In this document: piece by piece, positions 48,694-62,400 of the stretch
Numbering within the stretch: the first letter of the stretch is position 1
Layout of the letters: every line of letters begins with the position of its first letter
Assembly: GCF_021155765.1 (NCBI RefSeq)
Contig: NC_060107.1
Location: 13,068,501-13,132,500 of the forward strand
Source: Diprion similis
Taxonomy: Eukaryota; Arthropoda; Insecta; Hymenoptera; Diprionidae
DNA: 64,000 nt
Direction of reading: 5' to 3'
Notes under the pieces: generated by a model
Database searches by the model: none
What the model saw: only the letters and a program-made list of their open reading frames with translations
Told to the model about the DNA's origin: nothing
Position numbers and translations under genes: made by a program

Positions 48694-49613
48694 ATGAAGC
48701 AGATCGTCACCAACCAAACAGTGAAAATCCCTGAGGGATTGACTGTCTCCGTGAAGTCACGGACAGTCACGGTCAAGGGACCACGAGGTGTCTTGAAACG
48801 ATCTTTCAAACACTTGGCACTTGACATTCACGTAAGTATTACTGACAGCAATTTCATGTCTGAGTTTCAAAGTTTGAGAGAGTTTCTTCGAATTCAGCTG
48901 CTGTACAAAGTTGAATTTACATACTTTCTATTATTTTTGAACAGTTCATGATGATTTGTGGATTCCCCTTCATTTTATTTGATAAATGATAAATCCATAC
49001 TGATACTTGTTATCCGTAAATGCAAAATTGGATTCATGGTTGTAATTTCCTTTGTTATTATATTATTGCGTTCTCGATATCTTAGATGGTAAACCCGAGG
49101 CTATTGAAAGTCGAGAAATGGTTTGGAACTAAAAAGGAGTTGGCTGCTGTGCGCACTGTCTGTTCGCACATTGAAAACTTGTTGAAGGGTGTGACCAAGG
49201 GGTACCAGTATAAAATGCGTGCAGTATATGCCCATTTCCCCATAAACTGCGTCACAACTGAAAACAACACTGTGATTGAAATTCGTAATTTCCTCGGTGA
49301 GAAATTCATTCGACGAGTTAAGATGGCTAACGGTGTCACTGTAGCTAACTCGGCCAAACAAAAGGACGAACTAATCCTGGAAGGCAATTCTTTGGAAGAT
49401 GTTTCCAGATCTGGTGAGTCGAAAGTCGTCATGAGATTCCAGCAATATTACTTACTCAAGCTTGTAAAATTCACCTAATTTACAACCTGATCATATTATT
49501 TTTTAGCTGCACTAATCCAGCAATCCACGACCGTGAAAAATAAGGATATCAGAAAATTCTTGGACGGTCTGTATGTTTCTGAGAAAACCACAGTTGTACA
49601 AGATGCCGAATAA
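48694..49613 (+). CDS. RpL9: 60S ribosomal protein L9 (uL6)
   Basis: Large-subunit protein near the sarcin-ricin loop and stalk base. Exons 48694-48831, 49086-49413 and 49507-49613 join (phases 0 and 1) to 190 residues, the same length as fly RpL9. Family landmarks are intact: the start [15 protein letters not shown], then [52 protein letters not shown] and the C-terminal [15 protein letters not shown]. All junctions are GT-AG. AATAAA lies at 49664-49669. Constitutive, TOP-regulated expression is expected from the leader. Confidence 0.98.
48944..49007 (+). ncRNA. possible box C/D snoRNA in RpL9 intron
   Basis: Within the first coding intron, ATGATGA (48948-48954) resembles box C and CTGA (49000-49003) box D, about 45 nt apart, with an internal AATGATAAA that could be C'. 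Ribosomal-protein introns commonly host such RNAs. The terminal stem is weak and no rRNA complementarity was checked. Confidence 0.25.
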
Positions 49614-49669
49614 AAACTTTTGACACACTGAATTTTTGTGTAATAATTAAAATTTATATGTGAAATAAA

Positions 49670-51780
49670 ACTGGTCGAAAAGCTTCTCGGAATCAGTCAT
49701 AAAGCGTTTACCCTTACCAGATCGAACACTTGGCTCTATTTGTAGAATCTTTAGTTGAATGAACTGTAAATTCCTCGTTGAAAATTGGCTATCGGTGGAT
49801 TATCAGGTTCAACAATACTGGTGATTTGTATGCTGCCTGAAGTCTTATGTCATCTTAGCACCATCCAGTTGAAAGTGAGTCAGTTTTAGTTTTTCATAAT
49901 AAATTTGTTAGCAACTAGAACTGCGTACATTTATAATGACCATGTATCCTCGAAGCTTATCTGATTGCAATTTCTTTGCAGTTTATAGCATTTCTAAATT
50001 GACAAAAACTCCATTATCGCAGCTGATTCTGAAGCCGAATGAAATTAGTATGGCATTATCACTAATTATTTCAGATAGCAGTGAATTAATGCAGAGGCAA
50101 TTCAATAAACTGGATGTTTTCAGGACAATGTGGATCGTTCATGAGGAAAATTTATTCTTTTCTATGTGCGTAAGGTAGAGTTTCTCAAACTGATCTAGTA
50201 GCATTTATTCATTTCCGTAAAAAACTGCGGTTTCAAAAGTTATAAGATATTGAATTTTACTGTTTTTGATCCGATCTTAAATATATAAGGTGTCTACTGC
50301 GCTTTGAATAAACAAAAACTGCGAAATCTTATTTGTAATGCCATAAATGTCTTCAATTCCAAGAGACTGACCATGCAGTCTTCAGAAATTTACTCTGTAT
50401 TTAAACTGCTGTATAGATTTTTCGATTTAACAACTCAACAACTTATCCTATTCTTACAAAATCATAAACAATAAAATTAAGGTTCTGGAATTTTTTAATG
50501 AATTCTTCTGGATTCTAAATTCTTGATTGTAGTAGACACTCTGATTTATAAAGTACGTATGAATGTACTTTAAAATGTGTGACATCGCGTACTCCTCTTT
50601 TCAGTGGCTTCGACTTTGTCTTATCAAACAAGCAAACATACTACGAAACAGCTTTGTTACCAAACTACGTGAATATTCTTACGAAAGGTGTTTCATTAAT
50701 TAGAAGCCCCTGAAAGTCAAACATAATTGTGACGATTCACAGAGTCCTCGCTTCAACGACGCTTCACATAGTCTTTTCTCTCTAAAGAGTGACTTAGGAT
50801 GTCACATGAAATCTTACTAATGTCGGGCAATTTCGAGATTAATGCGAATAACAATCTATTGATTAACAGCTCTTTATTACCGGAAATAAAAATGCCAAAT
50901 AAGTTTAATCCATCAAATTTCCGCATCGACTCTGAAGTCAATTTCCTCTTGCGAAGTACTTGTAAGTAGCAAGAATAAGTTCAGTTCCATCTGTCTTTGG
51001 GTGATTGGAATCGAATGTTTTATTCATGCTTACTTAAGTATCGTCGAAAATCCTAGAAAATTGAGACCATAACTAATCTCAATACTATTTGTTCATGTGG
51101 TTAAATATACGTTGAATTATTGATTAGTCTGTGCACTTGCAAGTGTAATAACAGATTCAAAATAATTATCTTTCTATCGTTGGCATGTGGCTAATTGGCT
51201 GGAGTTCACAATGAAAAAAGCCCGCCGCGGCGGTTCAGCTTTCATTCTGAAGGGGAAAATTGGAATCTGTATGTGGGGAGAACGGTAATTAGGACAGTGA
51301 ATAACATATTTTACATAACCGGTGAAAAGGACTTGAGAAGACTCGTCCTCGGGTCGGAATCTTCGCTCTGAAGTTGAGAGCGGCGTGTAAAGCGCGGTTG
51401 TGCTCTCCAAAATTATGTCAGGAGAGCAGAATGTAGTACCCATGTCGGCAAAGACTGAAGGGTTACCGTACTCTCGGGTCTTTCGGTGAAAGTAAAAAAA
51501 AAAAAAAAATTAAATTAAACTTGCTGCGGCACTAGTCAAATTAGATTCCGTAAAACGAAATGGAAGAGATCTTGACGCTGGCGCGCCATGGACGTACAGG
51601 AAAGACATCCACTTGAAAAAATTTGTGGCATTCCAACGGAGCTCGAACTCGAGATCGTATAGATTCCGGCAAGTTCTTCGGTCTGTTTGAGAAATTTCTT
51701 CATGAATCCGTCGCCAACGCTGCAAACATCCTAAAATTATAGTTTGTCGTGTCGCGTCGCTTCGTTTGAGATGATTAATG

Positions 51781-51812
<32 letters not shown>

Positions 51813-54800
51813 CCGACCTAACATTTTTTATCGAACATGTCGAAATAAAAATTCCACGAAAGTTACAGCCTTCAAAATTAACGTTAAGTAGTTTCCCGTA
51901 GAGTGAAAGGATTTGACATGTGAAATATACACGTAAATTAAGATATTTTTTTTTCAAAATTCTATATCTTTATGGCGTTTTATGATATCGCATCGAACCA
52001 GATCGCAATCTACTCAGAATTAAACGATCTACCAAAGTGCCCATTGAGACGTAAGTCTAGCTTACACTGGTGAGTTGGTGCAGGTCACTAAAGTTGATTA
52101 TTACCCAAAATTCTAATTTTTTCAAATTAAATTTTCTACGAAAAAAGTTCTTGCAATAAAAATTTGATAATCCTTGAAAAATTCGTACCACAAATAAGTT
52201 TAAGCTCAATATCTCAAGAAAAATCAAACTTAGCAATTCGGCCGAAAGGCCGACCTTTTTTTGTAAGAAATTTACTTTACTACAATTTTTTCCTGTACAT
52301 GTTTTCGGTAAGTTTAGTTATTTATGAAATGATCGAAAAAAAACGAGAATTTTGGGACCGAACAACTTTAGTGACCTGAAAAAAAACCGATTGTGGCGAT
52401 TACGGTTAGTTAGCTTGATAAAATTCGGTTAGTTTACGATTTGAATTAGGATTACGATTACGTTTTGTTTTTAGTGAATTTGTGTTGAGGATTATACTTT
52501 GTTAATGTGGAATTACGCTTATGATTACAGAATAGTTTAAAGAATTCATGGTGACGATTTTGCTTTGATTAATGGAATTACGATTACGATTACGGTTTGG
52601 ATTGCGTTTGGTTCGATTAGATTAATGATGTTTGAATGATAATGATGATTGGGTTGAATTTAGTAGAGTTGAGGAATTACGATTAGGTGGTTTTATTACT
52701 TTTACTTCGAGTTAGTCGGTTGCGTTAGTAGCGCGGTTTTTCCGCCGTTAAATTACATTAATTAAGTTCTGACGATCTGAACAAGGATCATCGACGGCGG
52801 CAAATTATTGTCAATCTTGTTTCCACGGGACATTCCACGTCAATTCAACTAGGGTCTGACTTTAACTTTCCTGAATTTAGTCCGCGATTTTTTATTGGTC
52901 ACAAAATGCATGTACCTGTGCAATGCATAGTTTGATCTCATTTCTTTCGCCTCAAAAATGAAGATAATCATTCTTATTCTTCGAAAATTATATCTTTCTG
53001 AGTGAAAGAACAATTTTGAAGTTTAGTAATAGCGAAATTAAGCCGCTACATTATTATGCTACAAAGCCGCTAATAATTCCAGCAAAATCTTCTCTATTTC
53101 CGAAATTGATATTATTGAACAAAGAAAAATGTCGCATAATCCATGCGTGGAATCCCATTGATATAAAATTTATTTTTACTTTCTCATCTCACTTCTGCTA
53201 CTTCCGCTACTTCTAGATCTACATATATCAAGACAGTAGAAGTCATCGGACATAAAATTGAAGATCTTGACAGTACGGAGAACGGCCTTTTAGTGGTTTT
53301 TATTTACTTAAAAACGTAACTCATCCTTTAATACTTGATATCAAGATTCACCGATTTTTTCACACGTCCGTCAATTTCGATAATGGGACGACATTTCTTA
53401 TCCAAAACTATATACAAAAAAAAAAAAAGAAATCAGTGGCTTTGTAACATATATGTATCGTCGGTCTACAATTTCACTTGTGGTCCCCTTAAATTGATCC
53501 GACTTCGCTGGTTTGGACAGGACAATTGGATAGAACAATTTTTGTGGTGAAACCGGATATTTGACATGAGATTGAGTGTCAGATTGACACTAACCTATAG
53601 TCTATAGAAGTCTACATTTTTCTGAAAAGTGTATTTTTAACAAATCTCCTGTATATCAGCCACTTTAAGTTGACAGCTGAAAGTGTGTAGTTTTTTTTTT
53701 TTTTTTTTTGTCTTATGATTATATGGACTGAATTACTTTTCCTTATTCGCATAATACAGAATAATCAGGTTTGAGTTAAATATGGCTTGATTTTTTCAAT
53801 TTTTACAAACTTAAGCATCTAGAAAAACCGTTCGCAACCTGGGCATAAAAATTATTTTACAATTTATTGTCTGATGTTATTATATAAGCATTAACAATTA
53901 TCCAATAATTCAATCCATCCAATCCTCGACTGAGTCATTGCCCCGCGGATTTTCAATTCTGTAAGACCGAATGTGAGTAAAATAATTTTTATTGTGTCAA
54001 GAAACGTAGTGCGTATAAATTTCGAATATAATCGAGATGTTTCTAGCAATCAAGTTTGATAGAGAAATCACGTTAGGCCGAATCAGGATGACCTAAATAA
54101 TGCCTTCTAGAGATTCGTCGTTATACGTTGTACAACGCAAAAAGCTGATTATTAAAAATACGGAGATTAGGCTGACCGCTTCTCATCCATGATTGTTTTA
54201 TTCATTGCTAGTATCGAATACTTTGCACATTCCTCAAACCGGTAAATTAAACCGGTGATCGTACAACCTTCACTTCGATTAAGATAGCGTCAACTATAGG
54301 TATTTATGCGTCACGTGATTTGGTTATTCTGCAATTAGAAAACCGGTTTTCAACTAAACAGTCACCACATGTTCTCGATAGTTCTTTTTCACAAGTTCAA
54401 CACTTTTCTCGCCATACTTGGACAATTCTCCAAATTTTTTTTCAATATTTTTCCTATTGTGTGTACCTTTTACGCGAAAATCCCGAGTCGCGTACTCTGC
54501 ACAAATCACCAGCATTGATTCTTCGGCTTTGCTCGATAACTCGTCCCTCTGCCATTCCAGTTTGCAAAGTAAACTATAAAGGTTTGTGCCTCTAATAGCC
54601 AAGTATTTGCCTTTCTCCTTGCGAAACCGTGAGACTTAACCAGTTGAAATATGTCACAGATCAATGTCGTAAGCTACAGATCCATATTTATACGTGTGCA
54701 CTTATTCTCCCTTAGGTCTTTGGCATCAATAACAGTATATCACTTCCTCTCTAATCTCTAAACATGACGTTGGGCGTTACACAATTAGAGAACAATAGTA

Positions 54801-56486
54801 GTTTCACCAGGGAAATAAATATTTGATATTCTAAAAGTATAAGTCAATTTGTGTTTCTTATCATATTTTTTTTTTTTTTTGACTCTCAAGTATATATTTT
54901 CGTACGAGGTCGAAGAAGTTCAAAGAGTCGTGACATTTCTTTGTTTCATGATCATTCATGTTCACTGATCATATAGCAAGTGAAAAACAAGTATAATGAT
55001 ATGCTGCAGGACGTAGAAGTTGATATTGCTGCTTTCCTTGGAATCCTGTAGATTGGAATACGCAAGGTTCAAATTTACATCAGTTGCCTGCACAGTTTCA
55101 GAACTGAGAGAATACAGATAGGCGGATTTACGCGTATGATTTACAGTGCACTTGAGAGTGACTCACGAATCGGTTGGACTTCGACGCGTGTGTACCAGTT
55201 GTGCTATTGTTTGTCATTTTATTATCTTCAGTCCTTGTGCCACGTGATTGATAAGTTGAAGAGCGATATAACGAAGCCCAGCTGGAGCTCAGCTCGATTG
55301 TATTAAAAAATCGTATTTCATCTGTAACAGTTATTTATATCAATCATGTGTAAGATATAAGGTTGAAGAAAAACCTGCACAAACGATATTCCCCGAAAAT
55401 TATGTATAGTTCAACATTTCGTCGGATTTCTAAGCGATTGATCTTGGTTGATGATGTAATGGTGAAAAAAAAAAAAAAAAAAAAATGTCGATGTGTAAGA
55501 AATGGGATTCAAGTCTTCTCATGGAAGGTCGACGTTGTGTTGAATTGTCGGGATACGTTAGAAACCAACTACCGAAGTTGGTTGGTCAATAGTTACTGCT
55601 TCTTACTAATTCTATTACGACGTATAGTCGCAAATTGTACATTTAATGAATTATTACATTCGTAAGCTACGAATATCTCTTTGAAAATTCTGCAATTATA
55701 AGCAGAAGGTTGAATATTAAAGCTTTATTTCGAATCGCTTGACAGTGATTAAGAATCTAGTAGATTTGTTAGATGATACTTTACGATATATTCTAATTTC
55801 ACTCAGAAATCAGTTTCCTGAAAATTCATTAAAACACTTTTTTGTTCATCATATTTGTATCGTTAAATATTTAATCTTAGAACATTGCACCCATATTGAT
55901 TATGATGAACAAATGGCAATATTGAATCGTTTACCGAAGATCAAGAATATATGTTTCAGCGATCTTGTGAAAAATAATCTTCCAAATAAAATGAACGAAC
56001 GTACTAGATTTGAAAAGGTTTAGAATGAATTTCAAGTGAACCATCGAGATACTGTTTTTGAATATTTAAATACATCTTCATAACTAAACATGGGAACATA
56101 ATAATTTCACAAGTACTGAATATACGTCACTCTTGTAACTCTCGTAATACAAAATGAACAAAACTGATCGATTTTTGATCAAGCAACCTCCTCAAGGAAT
56201 CAATTATTCATATTCCCGAGGATGAACCTAATCAGATCGGTACAAATTCCGATGCCGATAAAGGCAAAATGTCGATCAACTGTCGACGACGAGGCTCCCG
56301 CACCCCGTTATTGTCGACGCTCTCGGGTTACCGTCTTGTATTGTAATCGCGACGCTTCTTCTACAGCATGTCCGTTCTGAGATCACTCTGCCGATGACCA
56401 CCGGCCAGTAAACGTCGCCTGAGAACGATATCGCGCTACGATTATCGCCCTCATCAAAGAGACTGAACATTGTAGACACCTGGATT
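49670..56486. other. long AT-rich gene-poor stretch
   Basis: It contains a GC-richer patch at 51180-51740 with overlapping open frames on both strands, T tracts (51781-51809, 53692-53709), a degenerate GATTACG-rich stretch (52390-52700) and a single 94-codon AT-rich frame at 55739-56023. None has a recognisable domain. A promoter or leader for the ABCG gene is expected in the last few hundred bases. Confidence 0.4.
52390..52700. repeat. degenerate GATTACG-type repeat
   Basis: GATTACG, ATTACGATT and GGTTAG words recur with uneven spacing on a strand that is G+T-rich and poor in C. It looks like a decayed minisatellite or cryptic simplicity, not a gene. Confidence 0.5.
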
Positions 56487-59400
56487 ATGGAAGTGTTAGT
56501 GCACGAGGCGTCCAGAGCGCCAAATTCGTACAAAGGCATCGAAACAAGACCGAGTGCAGAAAACGGTGCAATGGATTCACAGAGGTTTCCCCAAAAGCAG
56601 CCAGTGGACATGATATTCGAGGATATTTCCTACACCGTATCTCTCGGTTTCGGTAGAGGTGAGTGTAAAGCTTTTCTTTTCTTTTCTTATTGCCTTGTCC
56701 TTGACTCGTATAAATCATTTATAATTGGTGTACAGCAATTTTCTCTGTATGTATATATAAAGAACCAGTCAGCATTTAATTATCAAATATGCACACTTGC
56801 AGAGTACACAGTTTCAGCTTTGTTCATAAAGCCTTTGTGTCTCTGACAGTTTTCATCCACTATGTATAAAACGCTCTTTTTTACCGCCAAAACACAAAAG
56901 TCTTCTTTCTACGCGGGAATAATTTGCAACGCAAGACTCAGCGCTGTGTATTGACAGAAACGTAGTACCGCAATCTTGAAGAGCATTAATAGTATATTAA
57001 ATTCTCTAACAAGGAGGCAAACTTGAGCTTTTAGAGCCGAGCGTAAGTTTGCGATATGATTTATAGGTTATTGCAATATAACCTACAATAGAATGGTAGA
57101 ATATCGGAAATCCGCGAGGCGAAAAGACCATGACTTCTTTGTTGCCCACGATTCTTTGTATAAGTTACGCCTTTTTTCGCGAAGCATGAATTTGAGGTTA
57201 GGCTCGCGTAATGTCAGATTTATTCACGACGGCGCATGCGCGCAGTACAGAAAAAACCACTTTTACCTTCTAGGACTTAAACGTGGGTTTTTCAATACTC
57301 TGCGCATACGAATTTACAGAGTCATTCGACTGTCATAGAAACGGGTACTTCGTGTACGGAGAACACGCGTGAAACACGCTCGGGTCATAAAAAACTTTTT
57401 TCTCGTTACTTTTAGGCGAATTCATTGCACCCAAATATGAGTTTTAGAGACAAAGAACTGGCCCGAAAAAAAGCCATAAACTAATTCACATCTATGTCAT
57501 TCAATTTAACTTTACAAGAATGGACGTGCAAATTAAATTGTTTCCTGTGGCAGTTGCACCTGTTGTTTTGCATGGTGCGATATCAACCCGGAACCTTATG
57601 CGATGTGCGTAAATTGATACACCCAGAGTTACGTAAGAAATGTGAGAAAATAAAACTGTAGAGCCATGGCCGTACTATGACGTATATTAATTGAATAAGT
57701 TTTTCGATGTCGTTTAGCAACTTTGTGCTAAAAACTGTCGAATAATTTTTAAGTGTACAATAAAACTTGGTTGTTTCATTCTGTGAAAATGCTGAGATTG
57801 TTCCAAGGCCACTGATCATGCACTTCTTGTTAGATTCCGACATACAGACACACAGATACGAACGAGGGAGTAAAATGCAGATGGCATCGAATGACTAATC
57901 CTAATTGAAGTGATACAAAACCACCTTTGTACGTTGCTCAATGTCCATCGCGGATAAGATTGTATCAACTTATGTCTTATCAGAAAAATTTTATAACACG
58001 AGTACAGAGAGGAGAGTGCAACGTTCCCAGCTGCACAGAACAAATATATAACACATCTGCACTTTGACAATGCATGCATTGTTTTAATCCCCGGGTGTTT
58101 GGAACTTGACGTTACGCACTTGCAATGCTCTGGCAGTTGGATTTTTTTTTTTTTTTTTTTTTTTTTGTTTTTAGCAGCATTGATGAAAACATAAGAAGCC
58201 TTCAACCGAATTAGTATCTTTTTTTACACCGATGAACTCTTTTTTAAAACGACACGTGGATCTCTTTGTGGGTTTCGCTATCAACCATGCCCATAAAACA
58301 TTATACCTACAGCGGTTCAAAGTCCGATTCGTTATTTTATACAATAACTCAACGTCGAAGGCATGAAAGCACAAGGTCTGTCACTACAAACGAAAACATT
58401 CGTGATTAATCTGCTGACCGTATTATACCATGTGTTATACACACATGCATGCATACATTCATACATAAATACACAACCGAGTGAGTAAACAAGAGTGGAG
58501 TGGGAAAGAAAAAAAAATAAACACGTATGACGAATAAATAACGAAAACTGAAGAGAAATGAATAATAACGCTGTACCGCAGGATTTTTATGTTACTTTAT
58601 AATTAATTATATACGCCTGAAATTAATAATCATTACTTTGCCATCGTTTTTCCCGTGTTTCACTGTCGGAAGACAACATATTGCGGTGTTGTACTATCAC
58701 AACTGATCGGAGTTGGAAAAGACTGAAATTGTGATACAAGTAGAGTATGACGATGATGCTGCGCGTATTGTTAGTTGGCAACTTCTTCGGTTTTTATTGC
58801 GGTTATCACGACTTTTGAAAACGAGAAATAAACGAATGTATACACACGCGTATCGACGTTGTTTATTTCGATTTAGTTTGTAAACTTGATACTCAAACAA
58901 AAGTCCATTGACCTTTGAACCTTTTTCGAAAAACTTATGCGCACTTCGTCGCTGTACAGATTTAACTATTTATCAGTAACGGCCCAATTATTGTTATTTT
59001 TATACTTCCAAAAATAATGGCATATCTTTCCAATTTCGTACTCTCGAATGATATGCTTCGTTGAAGTTGAATAGTGAGTTGAAGAGTTATGGTTTGAGGA
59101 CTCCGTATGTCTATGCTGCACGAGCTGGAACTCTGCAATCTCAATGACTTCTGCCCTTGGCAGTAGAAAAGGTCCGTGACCCGCCCACGAGCAAGATAAT
59201 CATCGATCTTGCAATAATGCTGCTGCAAACTAATGCCCAAGAAGTCACATCGTCGAGTTGCAACAAAGTACACATCGAAGCAATCTTGCAAAGTGATGTA
59301 AACTAACCTCCTTGACATAAAAATTTCTTTTGTATCCGGACCAAAAAAAAAAATCATCGCAGATGTTGAGGGATCGCGAGATTGATTGATATGTTTGTGT

Positions 59401-62400
59401 AAATACGATTCTCAACTGAGGGTATAAATTAACATCGGTTTTCGTGACTGTTTATTGACGCTCAAGATTTTTTTTGTCACTTTCAAATATCTTGCGTGGT
59501 TTCCAAATTTCACCATCCTCATTGTTTGTTGTCAGTATCCAGCTTGGAATGTCTAATTTCAGTAATCAACTAATTAACAACTATCTACATGCATTAATTA
59601 GTATTTCAAATGACATCACCAGATTCGGCTAATTACTTGATACGTAGTATGCAACTGCAGTATAATCGGTTGCAAATGAAAACACAGACGGTTGCATGTG
59701 CAGATGATAATTTTAATTAAAAGTTAACGCATGCAGCGCTAATTATGTACAACAATTTTACCGATATCGTTAATCGATGGAAATATTCTTTTTTTTTTTT
59801 TTCTGTCTCTGATTTTGACAGGCGAAAAGGAAATATTGCACAGGGTTAACGGACGATTACCCGCTGGAGAGTTAATCGCAATCATGGGACCTTCCGGTGC
59901 AGGGAAGTCGACCCTTCTCGACGTCCTTTCCGGGTATCGCATCACCGGGGTCGAAGGTACGGTTTTCGTCAACGGGCGAGTTCGCAACCTGAACGTCTTC
60001 CGCAGGTAGTTAAAGTGAACAATAATTATAAAAGATATTTGAAAGGTACATGTACTGTGCTTCGAGCTAAGTTTTATACAAGAACGCAGTGCTGAAGGAT
60101 TTTTCCGTTATGTTATTAAATCTTTGTGAAATGGAAAATGAATATATGAATACGGGAAGATATAAAATTGTAAACCTGTTTCGTCGAGGCAATCATCTAT
60201 AATGTAAAATTTTCTTTTGGACGTCGCGGTTTTAACTTCCTCGAAACAGCTTTTATGATCAGTTTATACTTAGTCAAAGGTTACAAGGACGTCCTGACCT
60301 TTCAACTAAATTAGTTCACATTGAGAATGAAGGAAAAATCACTTTTATTAGAAAGTATCGATTATCAACGATTCAAGTCGATCACGTCAAGGCTGCAGAG
60401 TCATATCTACACACCACGTGATTTCATTTCACTGAGTGTACAGGGCTTGACGGAATGACCCAATTCTTTTGCAGCCAGGTATAATACTCGAAATCACATA
60501 TTTTCCTTTGACAGGTCGAGTGCATACATAACGCAAGACGACAGGCTCCAGCCTCTCTTGACTGTTATTGAGAACATCAGGATAGCAGCGAATTTGAAGA
60601 TCAGCACGGGCACACCGATATACGAGAAGGAGGCTATCGTAAGTGATTGAGGCGTAAATATCTGTGATCTCAATTCGACGATATGTCATGTAAATAAGAT
60701 AAGCCTAGCCACGGACTTCGTGTGGTCCATGAGAATTGTCGTAGCACAATGACGACATCATACATCCGATTCTGGGTCATACCAGAAGTTCCTTTTGACC
60801 ATCAATCGTCACTTTCTCAGGATCTTTTTTTTTTTTTTTTTTGTTGTTGTTATTGTTGTCGTTTTTTACCTACTTTGGATACTTTCATAATAATCTATTG
60901 CATGGAAATAATGCGTCTATAGATAACCCCAGAAGTACGCACATCCATAGCGAGTGAAAAATTTTGTCAACAAAAGTTGCATAACGGTATAAATAATGCA
61001 GAGTTGTCTTTGTGCAAGAACGCCGTTTATTAGCTGAGGCATACTTGTGTCAATCGTGGGATACGTTGATAAACGTTCCTGTCATGCTAACGTTGAGTGC
61101 GCTTGTTGAACTATGTCTATCAGCCTACACCATACACAAAGGTGTATAAAGTTCAATCGTTCCTGCCACGCATAATTGCGGGTCGAAAAAAACATTTACC
61201 ATATCGCTTCGCTAGTAGCTCAACTATTGCATTGCGCACAATTATGTGCAATTAACCCTTGACTGCCGAGGAGGAATCTGCCGATGATGTTTTACCACTT
61301 GCATGTGGTCGTGGATTCTTATTGCAATTACATCTACTCGTCAAGATGACTTTGCAATTTAACGGTTTTGGATTAAATGGAATGCATTTATATTCTAATA
61401 AGGTTCGCGTAAGGAATATAATGCGGGATTACGAATTGGTTCAAAATACCTTATCTCAAAATCGACAATTATCGGGTTGATTAATTATAGATGTTTACGC
61501 TGACGGTAATGCCTTAGTAATATCATTAGCTCTCGTTTGATAGAACTTTGTGTAATTACTCTGATCGTGCGGTGTTATTGCGAAGTTTGAGTCAGCCACG
61601 CAAGTAAGTTTGAAATGCCATGTCGCGCACCTGATTATGATCGATGTCGATTCCGCGGGGCCTCAAGGCTGTATCGTCCTATCGCTAACTGCATTTGGGT
61701 CAGGTGTTTTTCACGGTTATTTTCCTCTTTCCATTTTTTGCAAACCAAAGGTCACTTTGCCATGAGTGATGCGCAGTAAACGAGCCAGAAGGATAATCTT
61801 ATCCGACGACTTTCAGATCGAGGAAATACTAACCAAACTTGGTTTGTACACACACATGCATACAAGGGCTGGAAGGCTCAGTGGTGGTCAGAAAAAGAGA
61901 CTTTCCATTGCCTTGGAATTGGTCAACAATCCTCTCGTTATGTTCCTGGATGAGCCTACAACGTGAGTTCTTTTTTCTGTAACAAACTTCGATTCACGGT
62001 AGAAAACGAAAACAAGATATTATTCTCAGATGTGATTTTCTTTTGCTTAACCTTCGTTCTTTTCTGTAGCGGATTGGACAGCTCGTCCTGTACACAAGTC
62101 GTGAAGTTGCTGCAGCTTTTGGCGCGACAAGGACGAACGATAGTTTGTACCATTCATCAGCCGAGTGCTTCACTCTTCCAACTCTTTGACCAGGTGACCG
62201 ATATTATCAATCATTCGAATGTTTTTTATTTCGTTGTTTCGTTTCAATGTGAGGTTGCCGAACCGCTAACTTTTGAATTCCAGAATTAATTACAAAAATA
62301 AAACGTACCGTCATGTGTAACCTGCTGCGGTTACGACCGGTTTTAATTTTTCGGAATCTGATTCATGACACAGGTATATGTTCTGGCCAGAGGAGAGTGC

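Noticed and set aside
58141-58166. Long T tract as a possible retroposon poly-A tail (minus)
   Set aside because: No target duplication or retroposed coding sequence is visible next to it; similar tracts occur throughout the window.
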